From positions 620,001 to 684,000 of the forward strand of contig OZ244969.1 of assembly GCA_965222725.1 (NCBI GenBank): a stretch of 64,000 nt of DNA, given 5' to 3'. The notes beneath the pieces were generated by a model, which saw nothing but the letters and a program-made list of their open reading frames with translations, was not told the origin of the DNA and searched no databases. Position 1 is the stretch's first letter, and the number at the start of each line of letters is the position of its first letter. Positions 1-8,083 of this stretch are shown here, one piece after another. The position numbers were made by a program, and so were the translations under genes. This DNA comes from GCA-2748575 sp965222725 (GTDB taxonomy: Bacteria > Pseudomonadota > Gammaproteobacteria > Pseudomonadales > Ketobacteraceae).

Positions 1-188
1 ATACTGTTGAACTGCTTCTCCGACAATCGCTTATATTGACGACGCCAATTATAAATCTGTCCAGGGTGAATCCCTAACTCTTTTGCCACTTCAGCTGCGC
101 TGGTGTTGGGATCTTCAGAACGGCGAACAGCCTCTCTTCGAAAATCCTCGGTATAGTGGTTGTATTTGTTTTTACGCTTTTTAGGCAT
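1..188 (-). CDS. IS3-family transposase OrfA, partial
   Basis: The reading frame starts MPKKRKNKYNHYTEDFRREA and runs off the left edge. It is nearly identical to the complete OrfA at 3120-3437, including the helix-turn-helix segment (GIHPGQIYNWRRQYK). OrfA proteins bind the IS ends and are fused to OrfB by frameshifting to make active transposase. Only about 62 codons are present, so intactness cannot be judged. Confidence 0.85.
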   Translation of the reverse strand, partial: MPKKRKNKYNHYTEDFRREAVRRSEDPNTSAAEVAKELGIHPGQIYNWRRQYKRLSEKQFNS

Positions 189-240
189 TGTTAATACACC
201 TCGTTAGTTGGTAGTGAGGTGTCTACTTTTCTTGGGGAAC
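1..240 (-). mobile_element. IS3-family element, 5' end only (IS copy 1)
   Basis: The window begins inside an insertion sequence whose orfA start and terminal repeat are visible. Read on the minus strand, the outer end at 240 starts GTTCCCCAAGAAAAGTAGAC, closely matching the corresponding end of the complete copy at 2228-3488. The rest lies left of the window. This end sits directly against the ATPase gene and supplies its last codons. Confidence 0.85.
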
Positions 241-2173
241 TTGGATTACTAACGCCTTTAGCATGGGCATCTGGCCTACCTGTTGCGTTAATTTCTTCAA
301 GGATGAGAATCAGCTTTTGCTTTTCCATTTCAAATACATGTTTAAAAGATTCCCATTCCTTTTTGAAAAGATTCACGAGATCCAAGAAGAATAATGGTGA
401 TGCGTCTTGAGATAACAGCTCGTCTATGTTGTAGCTGTCCAAAGATTCTCTCCGCCCGGATGGTATTGCAGCAAGCATTTTTTCAAGAGATTTTCTCTTC
501 CCATAAGAGGCCTTAAGCACATTTTTAATAATCTTCCTTAGGGACCTCTCTAATGAGTTCCGTCTTCTTGATATTTCCTCAATCATTTCTGATTCAGTCA
601 GATTAATTCTTTCGTACTTGTGTTTTTTACTTAAATATTCATTAAGCGCTTCAATATTGAACGCATATCCATTGTTACTTTTTTGAAGAAGACCATAGCC
701 AATTAAGTGTTTAGTAAACGTTAAATTATCTTCGGCAAATTCATTAAAAGTTTCAACATCCTCATTTGCTAGATATTTGAGCATTTCATATTCATCTGGA
801 TACCAATCCTTTAACACTTGAATGATCATATCCAAATAATCACTCGCCTGGCCTAAAAACTGCTTTTTCACTTTCTCATACAAGGGCTTATCTACCAATG
901 CAGGCCTATCTCCTTGGCACTGATCATGAATAACACTGCATGCTTGTCGAATCAAAAATGGGTGGCCACCGAAGTCATCTGCCAACTTCGAATATATGAC
1001 TTCGTCAAACTGTAAACCAATATAGCGACCTAACTTTCTAACCATTTCGCGAACTTGTTCTACCGTAAAGCTCGGAACATATTGACAGGGAATAGAGGCA
1101 AAAATAGGGTTTTCATGACCCACTAGGACAGCTTGCTCAACGCAATTTGGGTTGGTCCCCACGAGCATATAGGTATAAACATCTTGGTTTCTCTGATAAA
1201 AACCGCGAAGTGTTTGCCAGAAATATATAAAGTCAGAATCTAGACTCCAATGCTTGGATGAAGCTGTACCTGGTGTTATGCGCTCTATCTCATCAAAGAT
1301 AAATAGAGTTGATTTCTTTTTTTTCGACTTTGAAATTTTAACTAAGTCACTTTCGAAGCTCTCCGCCGCTAACTTTTCGGTATATCGATCATTAGTATCA
1401 ATTTTTATTTTTGAATCTATTGCTTTGTGGTAAAGCAACACTAACTTTTCGAGCAACTCATACCACCGTAGTTGATGGATGGACGGACTCTCGCAATCGA
1501 TCGTTATATATCGATCTCCGTTAGCTTGTAGACTCCTTTCAACGGCGTAAATAATCGAGGTTTTTCCGCTTTTTCTTAAACCAAATAGCCCTGTATGTTC
1601 GTTAGATCTGTGACGATTAATTATTTCGTGAATTAGCTCGCTACGGCCAAAGAAATACAAATCACTCTTTAGCGGGGATAAAAAGTTGAAAAGATTCCTA
1701 GTATAGAAATGCTTTCTAAATCTGTTTCTAATATAAAATGAATCAAATGCTCCGCCAAGCTCTTCATAAGTAAATGGTATGATAATAGGCTGTTCTGGAT
1801 CTGTTTTTAGAAGCGTTGCTATTTTATTTTCTATATCCGGATCTTTGCTTATTAAAACTTTACAAACTGTTTCTGCTCTCATTTCAGAAACATCACTTTG
1901 CGCTATCGTGAATGCATCAAGGGTTCTTGGTTCAAAGTTCTCATACGGGCTAAATACACATATTAGTTCCCGATCAAGATTAAACATTTCATGAAACACG
2001 GAGGTCGGCTTCATCAAGAAATAATCATATTCTGACGCAGCCATCGTCAAATGCTTGCCGGAACTGGTTAAGTACCACTCCTTCGATAAGCGATCAATAA
2101 TCCGACGCTCTTCATTGTCAAACCTATCAATTATGAATGCCGGATTAATTCCTGGGCGTGTTTTCTTTTCCAT
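191..2173 (-). CDS. AAA/STAND-like ATPase with C-terminal HEPN-like domain, 3' end replaced by IS
   Basis: This 660-aa cytosolic protein has an unrecognised N-terminal domain (about 1-165), then a P-loop ATPase starting FFGRSEL (174-180). Walker A is GLRKSGKTS (198-206), Walker B is LFIFDEIE (290-297), a sensor-like strand is MLVGTNP (336-342), and GGHPFLIRQA (402-411) is typical of STAND/Orc1-like ATPases. A winged-helix-like part follows (455-520). The helical C-terminus (530-643) ends in GRPDAHAK (632-639), which resembles the R-x(3-6)-H motif of Swt1-type HEPN domains. HEPN domains fused to such ATPases are frequent in anti-phage and abortive-infection proteins; that role is inference here. 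Residues 645-660 are encoded by the IS end at 191-240, so the native C-terminus is lost, although the HEPN core is retained. The stop at 191-193 lies within the IS. Confidence 0.7.
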   Translation of the reverse strand: MEKKTRPGINPAFIIDRFDNEERRIIDRLSKEWYLTSSGKHLTMAASEYDYFLMKPTSVFHEMFNLDRELICVFSPYENFEPRTLDAFTIAQSDVSEMRAETVCKVLISKDPDIENKIATLLKTDPEQPIIIPFTYEELGGAFDSFYIRNRFRKHFYTRNLFNFLSPLKSDLYFFGRSELIHEIINRHRSNEHTGLFGLRKSGKTSIIYAVERSLQANGDRYITIDCESPSIHQLRWYELLEKLVLLYHKAIDSKIKIDTNDRYTEKLAAESFESDLVKISKSKKKKSTLFIFDEIERITPGTASSKHWSLDSDFIYFWQTLRGFYQRNQDVYTYMLVGTNPNCVEQAVLVGHENPIFASIPCQYVPSFTVEQVREMVRKLGRYIGLQFDEVIYSKLADDFGGHPFLIRQACSVIHDQCQGDRPALVDKPLYEKVKKQFLGQASDYLDMIIQVLKDWYPDEYEMLKYLANEDVETFNEFAEDNLTFTKHLIGYGLLQKSNNGYAFNIEALNEYLSKKHKYERINLTESEMIEEISRRRNSLERSLRKIIKNVLKASYGKRKSLEKMLAAIPSGRRESLDSYNIDELLSQDASPLFFLDLVNLFKKEWESFKHVFEMEKQKLILILEEINATGRPDAHAKGVSNPSSPRKVDTSLPTNEVY

Positions 2174-2253
2174 TACAACAGTCTCTATTTAATCCTGAAA
2201 TTTCGAAGTGCGATATAAAGCGCTGGTGTTACCCACAAAAAGTAGACATTGAT

Positions 2254-3126
2254 TTAGGCACACCGCGCATAGTATTCCTGTTCATATGTATTCGGGCTCT
2301 TCTGCCCATTAGCTGAATGCCGACGTACCGTATTGTAAAACATTTCAATGTACTCAAACACGCTCGAATATGCCTCTCGCTTGCTCTTTGGTGGTTCTGC
2401 GTAGATGGACTCAACCTTTAAGCGTGCGAAGAAGGATTCCATCGCTGCATTGTCCCAGCAATTGCCCTTACGGCTCATGCTGGGTCGCATTTCATTGTCA
2501 TAGAGTCGCGCCTGATATTCTCCGGAGCGATACTGAACCCCACGATCTGAATGCAATATGATGCCAGGCTCGACCTTGCGGCTCGCTACCGCCATCTCAA
2601 AGGCTTCAATGATCAATGCGTTGGTCATCGTATTATCCAGCGCCCAACCTATTATCTTGCGTGAGAACAAATCCATGATGACCGCCAAGTATACTGTGCC
2701 CTGATCCAGCTTGATGTAGGTGATATCTGAAACCCACTTTTCATTAGGGCGAGAGGCGTTAAAGTTTCTTGCCAACAGGTTGTCGCTCACATGATTGATG
2801 GCCTGAACAGAGGGGAAATACTTATACCCCTTGCCGTTACGGGCCTTTAAGTCGTTGATTTCCATGAGTTTGGCCACGTAATTCTTGCTGCACGGTACGC
2901 CAGACTCATTCAACTCCTCCGCAATCCTGGGCGCGCCGTAGCGTTGCCGAAACTGGTTGAAACACTCAACCACCGACTTCTCAACGGCCTTGCGTCGTTG
3001 CTCCTGGGGGCTCTCCTCGCGATTTCGCCACCGGTAGTAACCCGACCGGCTAACACTCAGCCAAACGCACATCCTGGCTATCGAATGCTGACCTCGAAGG
3101 GATTCTATATACGCGTACTTCACCAC
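2254..3126 (-). CDS. IS3-family transposase OrfB (DDE integrase)
   Basis: This 290-aa protein is the catalytic half of the IS transposase. It has an N-terminal HTH_21-like segment and an rve core. DDE residues are visible in SDITYIK, HSDRGVQY and MESFFARLK. It overlaps orfA by 7 bp. An A6G slippery heptamer inside orfA (3153-3159, minus strand) fits the programmed -1 frameshift that makes OrfAB in this family. The length is normal and no internal stop was seen, so the copy may be active. Confidence 0.92.
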   Translation of the reverse strand: MVKYAYIESLRGQHSIARMCVWLSVSRSGYYRWRNREESPQEQRRKAVEKSVVECFNQFRQRYGAPRIAEELNESGVPCSKNYVAKLMEINDLKARNGKGYKYFPSVQAINHVSDNLLARNFNASRPNEKWVSDITYIKLDQGTVYLAVIMDLFSRKIIGWALDNTMTNALIIEAFEMAVASRKVEPGIILHSDRGVQYRSGEYQARLYDNEMRPSMSRKGNCWDNAAMESFFARLKVESIYAEPPKSKREAYSSVFEYIEMFYNTVRRHSANGQKSPNTYEQEYYARCA

Positions 3127-3437
3127 TTTTCTTTGCTGAAGTACGCGGTAGCCTTTTTTAGGAATTCGTTCTCTTCTTTCAGGTCGGAGATTTCCCGCTT
3201 GAGCTTGCGGATCTCTTCGCTCTCTTGCTTTGAATAATCCACGCCATCCACACTATTAAACTGTTTCTCAGATAATCGTTTATATTGCCGTCTCCAATTG
3301 TAGATCTGCCCTGGATGGATGCCCAGCTCACGGGCGACTTCGACCGCTGAAGAATCGGGATCTTCAGATCGTCTGACCGCTTCTCGACGAAAATCTTCGG
3401 TGTAGTGGTTGTACTTGTTCTTACGTTTCTTAGCCAT
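3120..3437 (-). CDS. IS3-family transposase OrfA
   Basis: This 105-aa DNA-binding protein has an N-terminal helix-turn-helix (residues 12-50, GIHPGQIYNWRRQYK) and a C-terminal leucine-zipper-like helix (ESEEIRKLKREISDLKEEN). It is the regulatory and DNA-binding half of the transposase. The A6G slippery site lies 33-39 bp before its end, just upstream of the orfB start. Confidence 0.92.
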   Translation of the reverse strand: MAKKRKNKYNHYTEDFRREAVRRSEDPDSSAVEVARELGIHPGQIYNWRRQYKRLSEKQFNSVDGVDYSKQESEEIRKLKREISDLKEENEFLKKATAYFSKEKW

Positions 3438-3495
3438 TTCTTAGACCCTCGTTAGGTAGTAGTGAGGTGTCTACTTTTCGTGGGTAACTTGGTCA

Positions 3496-3569
3496 GTTAA
3501 CGCCTCAATAACCGGCGCAGCTTTGCTGCGTCCGGCGCCGAAGGCACGAAGTTGATTGATTTGTTAGGC
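3496..3569 (-). repeat. attC of cassette C36 (distal, divergent)
   Basis: This site is longer (about 74 bp) than the 52-bp sites of the rest of the array and has a different central hairpin (CCGGCGCAGC pairing with GCTGCGTCCGG). It keeps the outer boxes CCTAACAA and GGCGTTA. It ends the array and abuts the IS. Confidence 0.8.
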
Positions 3570-4673
3570 TTATAGCGCTGACGATTCAATTTGGTGCCCT
3601 GGAATTGCAGCACCTACCGGCGCAAGATTTACTTGTTGATATATTCCAAACCCATCTTGATAGTAATCTGAGCTAGCTTTCATCGTCTCAATCTGATCTG
3701 ATGAAATTGACACAACTCTCGATAACCTGACCGTCTCACCATCAATGTTGGCTGACACATTGATGGTCGAATTACCAGCTTCCCAGAACCAACTTGAGTT
3801 CATTGAAGACTTCAATTGATCAGTCAATTCCTGACTCAGTTGACTGCTTCCAATTTGTGGCCCGCGTAACTGAAAGTTTGGATCAGATTGCAACGATGCT
3901 TGCGCGGTCATTACTAATTGATGAGATTGGAGGTTGTATTGCAAAAATCTGAACAGAAATTGCTCGGTTTTTGAAGGAGCGACAAAAATATTAGGCATTG
4001 GGGGCAGAGGAGGAGAATAAGAATCTACACTCGCTGCTAACTGTACTAATCGTCGGGAGTCTCCCGATGGTGAAACCACATCAACCTGTAAGTCTTTGAA
4101 TACTATCTGGGATGTTAATGGGTTGTTGAATTTTATATTTATTTGGAGATCAGGAAGGCCAAGGTAATGTCCAACAATCAGTCTTGCATCTGCCACCTGC
4201 ATAACGTTATCAAAATCTAAAACTATTTCTTCCAGCTCAAATCGAACGAACATCTTGGCTTCATTATCAATTGTGGCTATTTGTCTTTTGTATCCATCTA
4301 ATGAAGCGCTAATTTGATACTGGTCAGCTATTCTTGACTTGGGTATAGCTAAGACAAAGTCTCCTGTATCGCTAGTCATTCCTCGAGCATGGCCACCAGT
4401 ATCAACTTGAACGCGGGGCAAATACTTCCCGCTGTTTTTGTCAATAACGGTTCCAATAATAAGGGTTTCGGAAGATTGATAACTATCAAAAAGATAAACA
4501 CCATTACCAACTAAGCCAAACAAAAGCACTAAGGTAAAACCATAATGAGTAATCATTCGGTTTAACGCATTGTTTTTCCCCGCCGTTAAAACCCTGAGCA
4601 GACCAATGACGAGAATCGCGACTAAAGATGCCAATGCAAGTGGTGTTGTAGCGTACTCAAATGTATTTTCCAT
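3570..4673 (-). CDS. cassette C36: membrane protein with carboxypeptidase-regulatory-like domain
   Basis: This is the largest cassette product (367 aa). Two membrane segments (about 10-27 and 44-65) are followed by a beta-rich domain, LIIGTVIDKNSGKYLPRVQV with SDTGDFVLAIP (about 72-140). That resembles the carboxypeptidase-regulatory/CNA-B-like fold often found on surface proteins. The remainder (150-367) is beta-rich and not recognised. The N-terminal membrane segments suggest the rest is exposed in the periplasm. The stop TAA lies immediately before attC. The function is unknown. Confidence 0.75.
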   Translation of the reverse strand: MENTFEYATTPLALASLVAILVIGLLRVLTAGKNNALNRMITHYGFTLVLLFGLVGNGVYLFDSYQSSETLIIGTVIDKNSGKYLPRVQVDTGGHARGMTSDTGDFVLAIPKSRIADQYQISASLDGYKRQIATIDNEAKMFVRFELEEIVLDFDNVMQVADARLIVGHYLGLPDLQINIKFNNPLTSQIVFKDLQVDVVSPSGDSRRLVQLAASVDSYSPPLPPMPNIFVAPSKTEQFLFRFLQYNLQSHQLVMTAQASLQSDPNFQLRGPQIGSSQLSQELTDQLKSSMNSSWFWEAGNSTINVSANIDGETVRLSRVVSISSDQIETMKASSDYYQDGFGIYQQVNLAPVGAAIPGHQIESSAL

Positions 4674-4700
4674 TTTCTTTCCTGAATATTTCTCGTGGGC

Positions 4701-4752
4701 CTAACGCGTTGCTAACTTGCGCCGCCAGGCGTCAAGTTGAGCAATTTGTTAT
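4701..4752 (-). repeat. attC of cassette C35
   Basis: Variant with CTAACGCGTTGC outer arm and an AACTTG/CAAGTT inner stem. The gene reads 13 codons into the site and stops at TAG inside it. Confidence 0.92.
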
Positions 4753-5371
4753 GAATATCGTTGCAAACATTTAGTAATGGATTGTGATCATACTCCTCAG
4801 TTTCGCCATTAGGGAATCTGATAACATATCGGTCGATTACTAATTGTTTTTCTATATTTTTAATCTTGTTTAGAAGCCTATCTAGAGTGGAAAGCTCATC
4901 ATTTAAAGAGATATACATTGTTTTACCCGAGTACGAAACCTCATAGTTTTCGATATAATTTGAGTCATTTTGCTTACGCTTGTAGCTCCTAAAGCAATCA
5001 ATAAGATCGTTTATCGATGCTTCCTCACTATCATAAACATCGTACTTAACAGGAAGACCGTCGCTTTTTAATACCAAACGGCCATTCTCATAGCTTATAT
5101 CTCTGAGCGTATTGAAATCATAGGTATAGAGTTTAGACAAACTAATAGACCTATCATCATATTTCAATGTCCTTAGTTTCCTATATCTTTCATCATGTTT
5201 AGCTTTTCTCACAGCGTAAAAATCGAAGCACAAACCAATCAAAAACGCTAAAGGCACTATTGGGACGATAGAATCATAAAATTCTTTCGCCACCAATAAA
5301 CACAAAGTGATCCCATAAAACACTCTTGATATCGTGGATTTAGCGGTATATATCTTGATTTCTCTGTCCAT
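4712..5371 (-). CDS. cassette C35: membrane-anchored PH-like protein ending inside attC
   Basis: 219 aa. Two adjacent membrane segments (about 17-55) are followed by a soluble domain with the strand pattern KYDDRSISLSKLYTYDFNTL that I read as PH-like. The rest has a basic helix (SYKRKQND) and a second beta-rich part. The start has a good ribosome binding site (GGAGG). The last residues, HNKLLNLTPGGAS, are encoded by the attC site. If this tail is expressed, its sequence is dictated by the recombination site. The function is unknown; proteins of similar layout occur in C10 and C2. Confidence 0.7.
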   Translation of the reverse strand: MDREIKIYTAKSTISRVFYGITLCLLVAKEFYDSIVPIVPLAFLIGLCFDFYAVRKAKHDERYRKLRTLKYDDRSISLSKLYTYDFNTLRDISYENGRLVLKSDGLPVKYDVYDSEEASINDLIDCFRSYKRKQNDSNYIENYEVSYSGKTMYISLNDELSTLDRLLNKIKNIEKQLVIDRYVIRFPNGETEEYDHNPLLNVCNDIHNKLLNLTPGGAS

Positions 5372-5410
5372 AGAGGAGCCTCCTTATTATCCTGTAACTG
5401 CCTCCATTCA

Positions 5411-5462
5411 TAACACTTAGGTAACCTGCGCCGCCAGGCGTCAGGTTGACCTGATTGTTAGA
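5411..5462 (-). repeat. attC of cassette C34
   Basis: Type with TTAGGTAACCTG paired to CAGGTTGACCTGA and a GATTGTTA end. It ends a gene-less family C cassette. Confidence 0.95.
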
Positions 5463-5737
5463 GCAAGACCCATACACCGAGACACATAGCCCAACAACCT
5501 ACCAAATTAATTGTTTTTTGTCTTTTATTTAAGCCACGAAGTCCTAAACGAGACAGCTACATAAAGGTAAGCAGGATAGGAAAAAGAACAAGCGAAGGCC
5601 CCCTATCTTTTCCCAAGTGCGTACCCGCACCAACCAACCTGAGTTACCTAAACTAAAAAGCGACTTTTAAAACTAGCTTAAGGACACATGCGTTTTTGAT
5701 CTTTTTGTCTTTTAAAAGGGCTTTGCCCTGTGTGCTC
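5463..5737 (-). other. cassette C34: no gene, family C
   Basis: This 275-bp cassette body has no convincing reading frame. It is clearly homologous along its length to C12 (14899-15173) and more weakly to C19. At its 5' end (cassette sense) a hairpin GGGC-AAA-GCCC followed by TTTT (5728 down to about 5711) looks like an intrinsic terminator. Confidence 0.7.
5711..5728 (-). terminator. terminator-like hairpin in C34
   Basis: GGGC-AAA-GCCC stem followed by TTTT in cassette sense, about 10 bp downstream of the neighbouring cassette's attC. Confidence 0.5.
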
Positions 5738-5789
5738 TAACACTTGGGTAACCTGCGCCGCCAGGCGTCAGGTTGACACTTTTGTTATG
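5738..5789 (-). repeat. attC of cassette C33
   Basis: Type TTGGGTAACCTG / CAGGTTGACACTT. Its first box supplies the TAA stop of the C33 gene. Confidence 0.95.
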
Positions 5790-6195
5790 CATTTTTCCAT
5801 ATCTTACGGGTTTCAATGACCTGCAGCACCGCCAATGATAAAAGCAATAGCCCTATCTGGTTATATGTATACCCGTGTACAAAACATTTATATTCTTCCG
5901 CATGCTCAAGCGGATTATTTATACCTTTAATCAGCGCCAAAGCTCCGATAGCTACTATTATTACCGGTAATACAATCACATTGAAAACTTTAACATAATT
6001 ACGCTCTATAGCATCCTTAGGCAGATATGTCAGAATATTGAAATTCACAATTCTGAAGATTATGTAAGCATTCCAGTAAAGTGCAGAGGGATAAATAAGT
6101 AAATCAAAGATACTTACTGGGGCTCCATGATGCTTGTGAAAATAACACACAACCATCATAGCTATAAATAATGCAATTCCTATTAAATATTTCAA
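5785..6195 (-). CDS. cassette C33: small multi-pass membrane protein
   Basis: 136 aa with about four hydrophobic segments (3-19, 28-48, 68-91, 110-127), so an inner-membrane protein of unknown function. The start is a TTG with a weak upstream signal; an ATG two codons upstream is out of frame. The stop TAA is part of the CATAAC box of attC. AT-rich relative to the core genes. Confidence 0.65.
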   Translation of the reverse strand: MKYLIGIALFIAMMVVCYFHKHHGAPVSIFDLLIYPSALYWNAYIIFRIVNFNILTYLPKDAIERNYVKVFNVIVLPVIIVAIGALALIKGINNPLEHAEEYKCFVHGYTYNQIGLLLLSLAVLQVIETRKIWKNA

Positions 6196-6217
6196 TTCAT
6201 ACGATCCGACTACTGCA

Positions 6218-6269
6218 TAACACTTGAGTAACTTGCGCCGCCAGGCGTCAAGTTGACGCTTTTGTTAGA
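6218..6269 (-). repeat. attC of cassette C32
   Basis: Type TTGAGTAACTTG / CAAGTTGACGCTT; the A/T change in the inner stem is matched on both arms. Confidence 0.95.
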
Positions 6270-6642
6270 TGATGAACGGTGCAGACAACGTAAAGTTGCG
6301 CTTTTGAGAGCGTGAAATACCCATGCCCGCCAGCACACCACCTAACTTGAATATTGTACGTTAAAGCGCCCAGTTTAAACCTGCCGGTTACCCAAAGCTA
6401 CCCGGAACGCCCATATGAACCTGAAGAGAATCAACCGACTCTGGCTTCGGAAACATTGAGTTTACACCAAACGGAATTTAGAACACAAAACGAAGACACC
6501 ATGACATTTAAATCCCTTTTACCGTTACCGGAGGCAACAAACTTTCCAGTTCCTTTCTAATGACCAGCGGCAAAGTCTCACTGGCACTTGTCGTTTCGGT
6601 TGTTCTCTCAACGAGGAAAATACACGAACCGAATTACTCATC
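6270..6642 (-). other. cassette C32: no intact gene, family B
   Basis: This body is homologous to C13 and C18. On the minus strand a short frame ending at the attC TAA contains KLGGVLAGMGISR, conserved with mostly silent or conservative changes in the other copies (related motif in C9). An upstream frame carrying WAFRVALGNRQV is also shared. In-frame stops prevent one long gene, so this may be a decayed small membrane-protein gene or a short peptide gene. Confidence 0.5.
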
Positions 6643-6694
6643 TAACACTTGGATAACCTGCGCCGCCAGGCGTCAGGTTGATACTTTTGTTATG
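6643..6694 (-). repeat. attC of cassette C31
   Basis: Type TTGGATAACCTG / CAGGTTGATACTT, with the AT pair changed on both arms. Confidence 0.95.
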
Positions 6695-6739
6695 TCAACG
6701 ACCATTAAAGGTAGCTTATTTAATAGCTGCTTTAAAGGC

Positions 6740-7024
6740 CTATAAAGGCAATGTTGACCCCTCAATATCACCTTCTTCATCAATATTATTCAGAACTTTA
6801 TATATTATATCTCTACTAACTTCAGAGACCATTAACATATGGTTCACTCCTTTATGAATCCGTACATTTGTGTCTTTTACGAAATCACCACAATTCCTCG
6901 AAATATCAGGCGTCATAAAGAAACACCATCTTTTAGTACCATCTTTAAGTGTTATCGTTACTTCAATCGCGTGATTTGTTTGGTTGATTGGATCATCAAT
7001 CTCAATATAGGAGATCTTGCTCAT
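6740..7024 (-). CDS. cassette C31: unknown 94-aa protein
   Basis: The product (MSKISYIEIDDPINQTNHAI...) is a small beta-strand-rich protein with a conserved-looking core LKDGTKRWCFFMTPD. No membrane segment or signal peptide is seen. An in-frame GTG four codons upstream is an alternative start. The gene stops 45 bp before attC, an unusually long 3' gap for this array. The family is not recognised. Confidence 0.65.
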   Translation of the reverse strand: MSKISYIEIDDPINQTNHAIEVTITLKDGTKRWCFFMTPDISRNCGDFVKDTNVRIHKGVNHMLMVSEVSRDIIYKVLNNIDEEGDIEGSTLPL

Positions 7025-7056
7025 TATTAAACGCACACTTAATCATGATAGAGACA

Positions 7057-7108
7057 TAACACTTGGGTAAACTGCGCCGCCAGGCGTCAGTTTGAACCTT
7101 TTGTTATG
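7057..7108 (-). repeat. attC of cassette C30
   Basis: Variant GGGTAAACTG / CAGTTTGAACC; the inner-stem change is compensated. Its first box gives the TAA stop of the gene. Confidence 0.95.
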
Positions 7109-7520
7109 AGTTTTTATGCTGCCACATTTCGAGTATGCAGACAGACCCGTCTTCGTTAAACCCAAAGCTGATTCCTAGATCTTGGAAGGAAAGATCTAGA
7201 TTCCTATCAAGTTGTCCTGCAACCCCCAAATAAACCATTTCTTTCAATTTGTCTCTAGTGAGAATTGAAAGGGCATTGCCATCAAATAGTACTCTTCCAC
7301 TATTATTACAACGAAACTCAACCACCTGCGAGTTTGGGAGTGGCTCATTCTCATCGCAATTGTTAAATCCAACCACTATGTCAGAGTAGAACAAGCAGTC
7401 ATTCAGATTACCTCCCATCCAGTCTTGATAGATGAGATCAGTCCCCATAATGTCTTTTACTTCACTCGGGGACATTCCGAACTCTATCTTTCCTATTCCC
7501 AGATTAGGGCGTATATCCAT
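7104..7520 (-). CDS. cassette C30: unknown 138-aa protein
   Basis: The N-terminal motif GIGKIEFGMSPSEVKDIMG (9-27) is a pattern I associate with small hypothetical proteins that begin with a strand-loop-helix unit. Further strands (VVGFNNCDENE, VVEFRCNNS) follow. The product is soluble with no signal peptide. It starts at ATG close to the upstream attC, and TAA is supplied by its own attC. The function is unknown. Confidence 0.7.
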   Translation of the reverse strand: MDIRPNLGIGKIEFGMSPSEVKDIMGTDLIYQDWMGGNLNDCLFYSDIVVGFNNCDENEPLPNSQVVEFRCNNSGRVLFDGNALSILTRDKLKEMVYLGVAGQLDRNLDLSFQDLGISFGFNEDGSVCILEMWQHKNS

Positions 7521-7535
7521 TCTATCCTCGACTCA

Positions 7536-7587
7536 TAACACTTGGGTAACCTGCGCCGCTAGGCGTCAGGTTGACACTTTTGTTATG
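7536..7587 (-). repeat. attC of cassette C29
   Basis: Type TTGGGT / ACACTT with CGCTAGGCG instead of CGCCAGGCG at the hairpin tip. The gene reads into it and stops at its internal TGA. Confidence 0.95.
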
Positions 7588-8006
7588 CACTTTTTACTAT
7601 CCAATTCAAACTCTATTTTTATTTCATATTTTCCCGATTTTGGCCCATTATACCAATACTCATCGAACGATGATTCTGAGTAATCTCCAGTACACCTGAT
7701 ATAAAATATGCGCCCGTTCAACAATTCTGTGCTAGCTAGTTTGACCATTTGAAATTTATGATTTACAAAAGGTCCTTCTCTTGGATCTTTCGTTTGATAG
7801 TAGATACCTGCGCCTTTAATTTCAGTAGCACAAATCCCAGCCTCATCAGACTCAAGCGCAGCTAGCATGTTTTCAAACCCATGCAAACTTATACCTTCGT
7901 TGCTACCAAATAGAATCTTTAATTTCCCATTGGATATCATCAACCTCAAGCGATCACCAATGACTATATTATCGAATTCTACTTTTCCGGGCACTTCAAT
8001 ATCCAA
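7566..8006 (-). CDS. cassette C29: unknown protein ending in attC-encoded ITKVST
   Basis: 146 aa, soluble, mixed alpha/beta, with strand-like segments GRIFYIRCTGDY and GKYEIKIEFEL. The start is TTG; no in-frame ATG precedes a stop upstream. The last six residues (ITKVST) and the TGA stop come from the attC site, exactly as in C20 and (with one substitution) C5. The family is not recognised. Confidence 0.65.
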   Translation of the reverse strand: MDIEVPGKVEFDNIVIGDRLRLMISNGKLKILFGSNEGISLHGFENMLAALESDEAGICATEIKGAGIYYQTKDPREGPFVNHKFQMVKLASTELLNGRIFYIRCTGDYSESSFDEYWYNGPKSGKYEIKIEFELDSKKCITKVST

Positions 8007-8031
8007 AATAAGGCCTATACCTCAACATGCA

Positions 8032-8083
8032 TAACACTGAGGTAGCCTGCGCCGCCAGGCGTCAGGCTGACCTAATTGTTATG
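8032..8083 (-). repeat. attC of cassette C28
   Basis: Type CTGAGGTAGCCTG / CAGGCTGACCTAA; the G-C pair in the inner stem replaces the A-T of most sites. Confidence 0.95.

Larger units (their letters stand above)
2228..3488 (-). mobile_element. complete IS3-family insertion sequence (IS copy 2)
   Basis: The element is about 1.26 kb and contains overlapping orfA and orfB on the minus strand. Its ends form imperfect inverted repeats: GTTACCCACAAAAAGTAGAC at 2228 and GTTACCCACGAAAAGTAGAC read inward from 3488. No convincing target-site duplication was seen. The right end lies 7 bp from the distal attC of the integron, so the element marks the present edge of the array. Confidence 0.85.

Noticed and set aside
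2222..3495. Target-site duplication of IS copy 2
   Set aside because: No matching 3-5 bp flanks could be identified with confidence, so none is reported.
6354..6560. Plus-strand frames in family B cassettes (also near 14659)
   Set aside because: Opposite to cassette orientation, no ribosome binding site, and differences among copies do not favour that frame.
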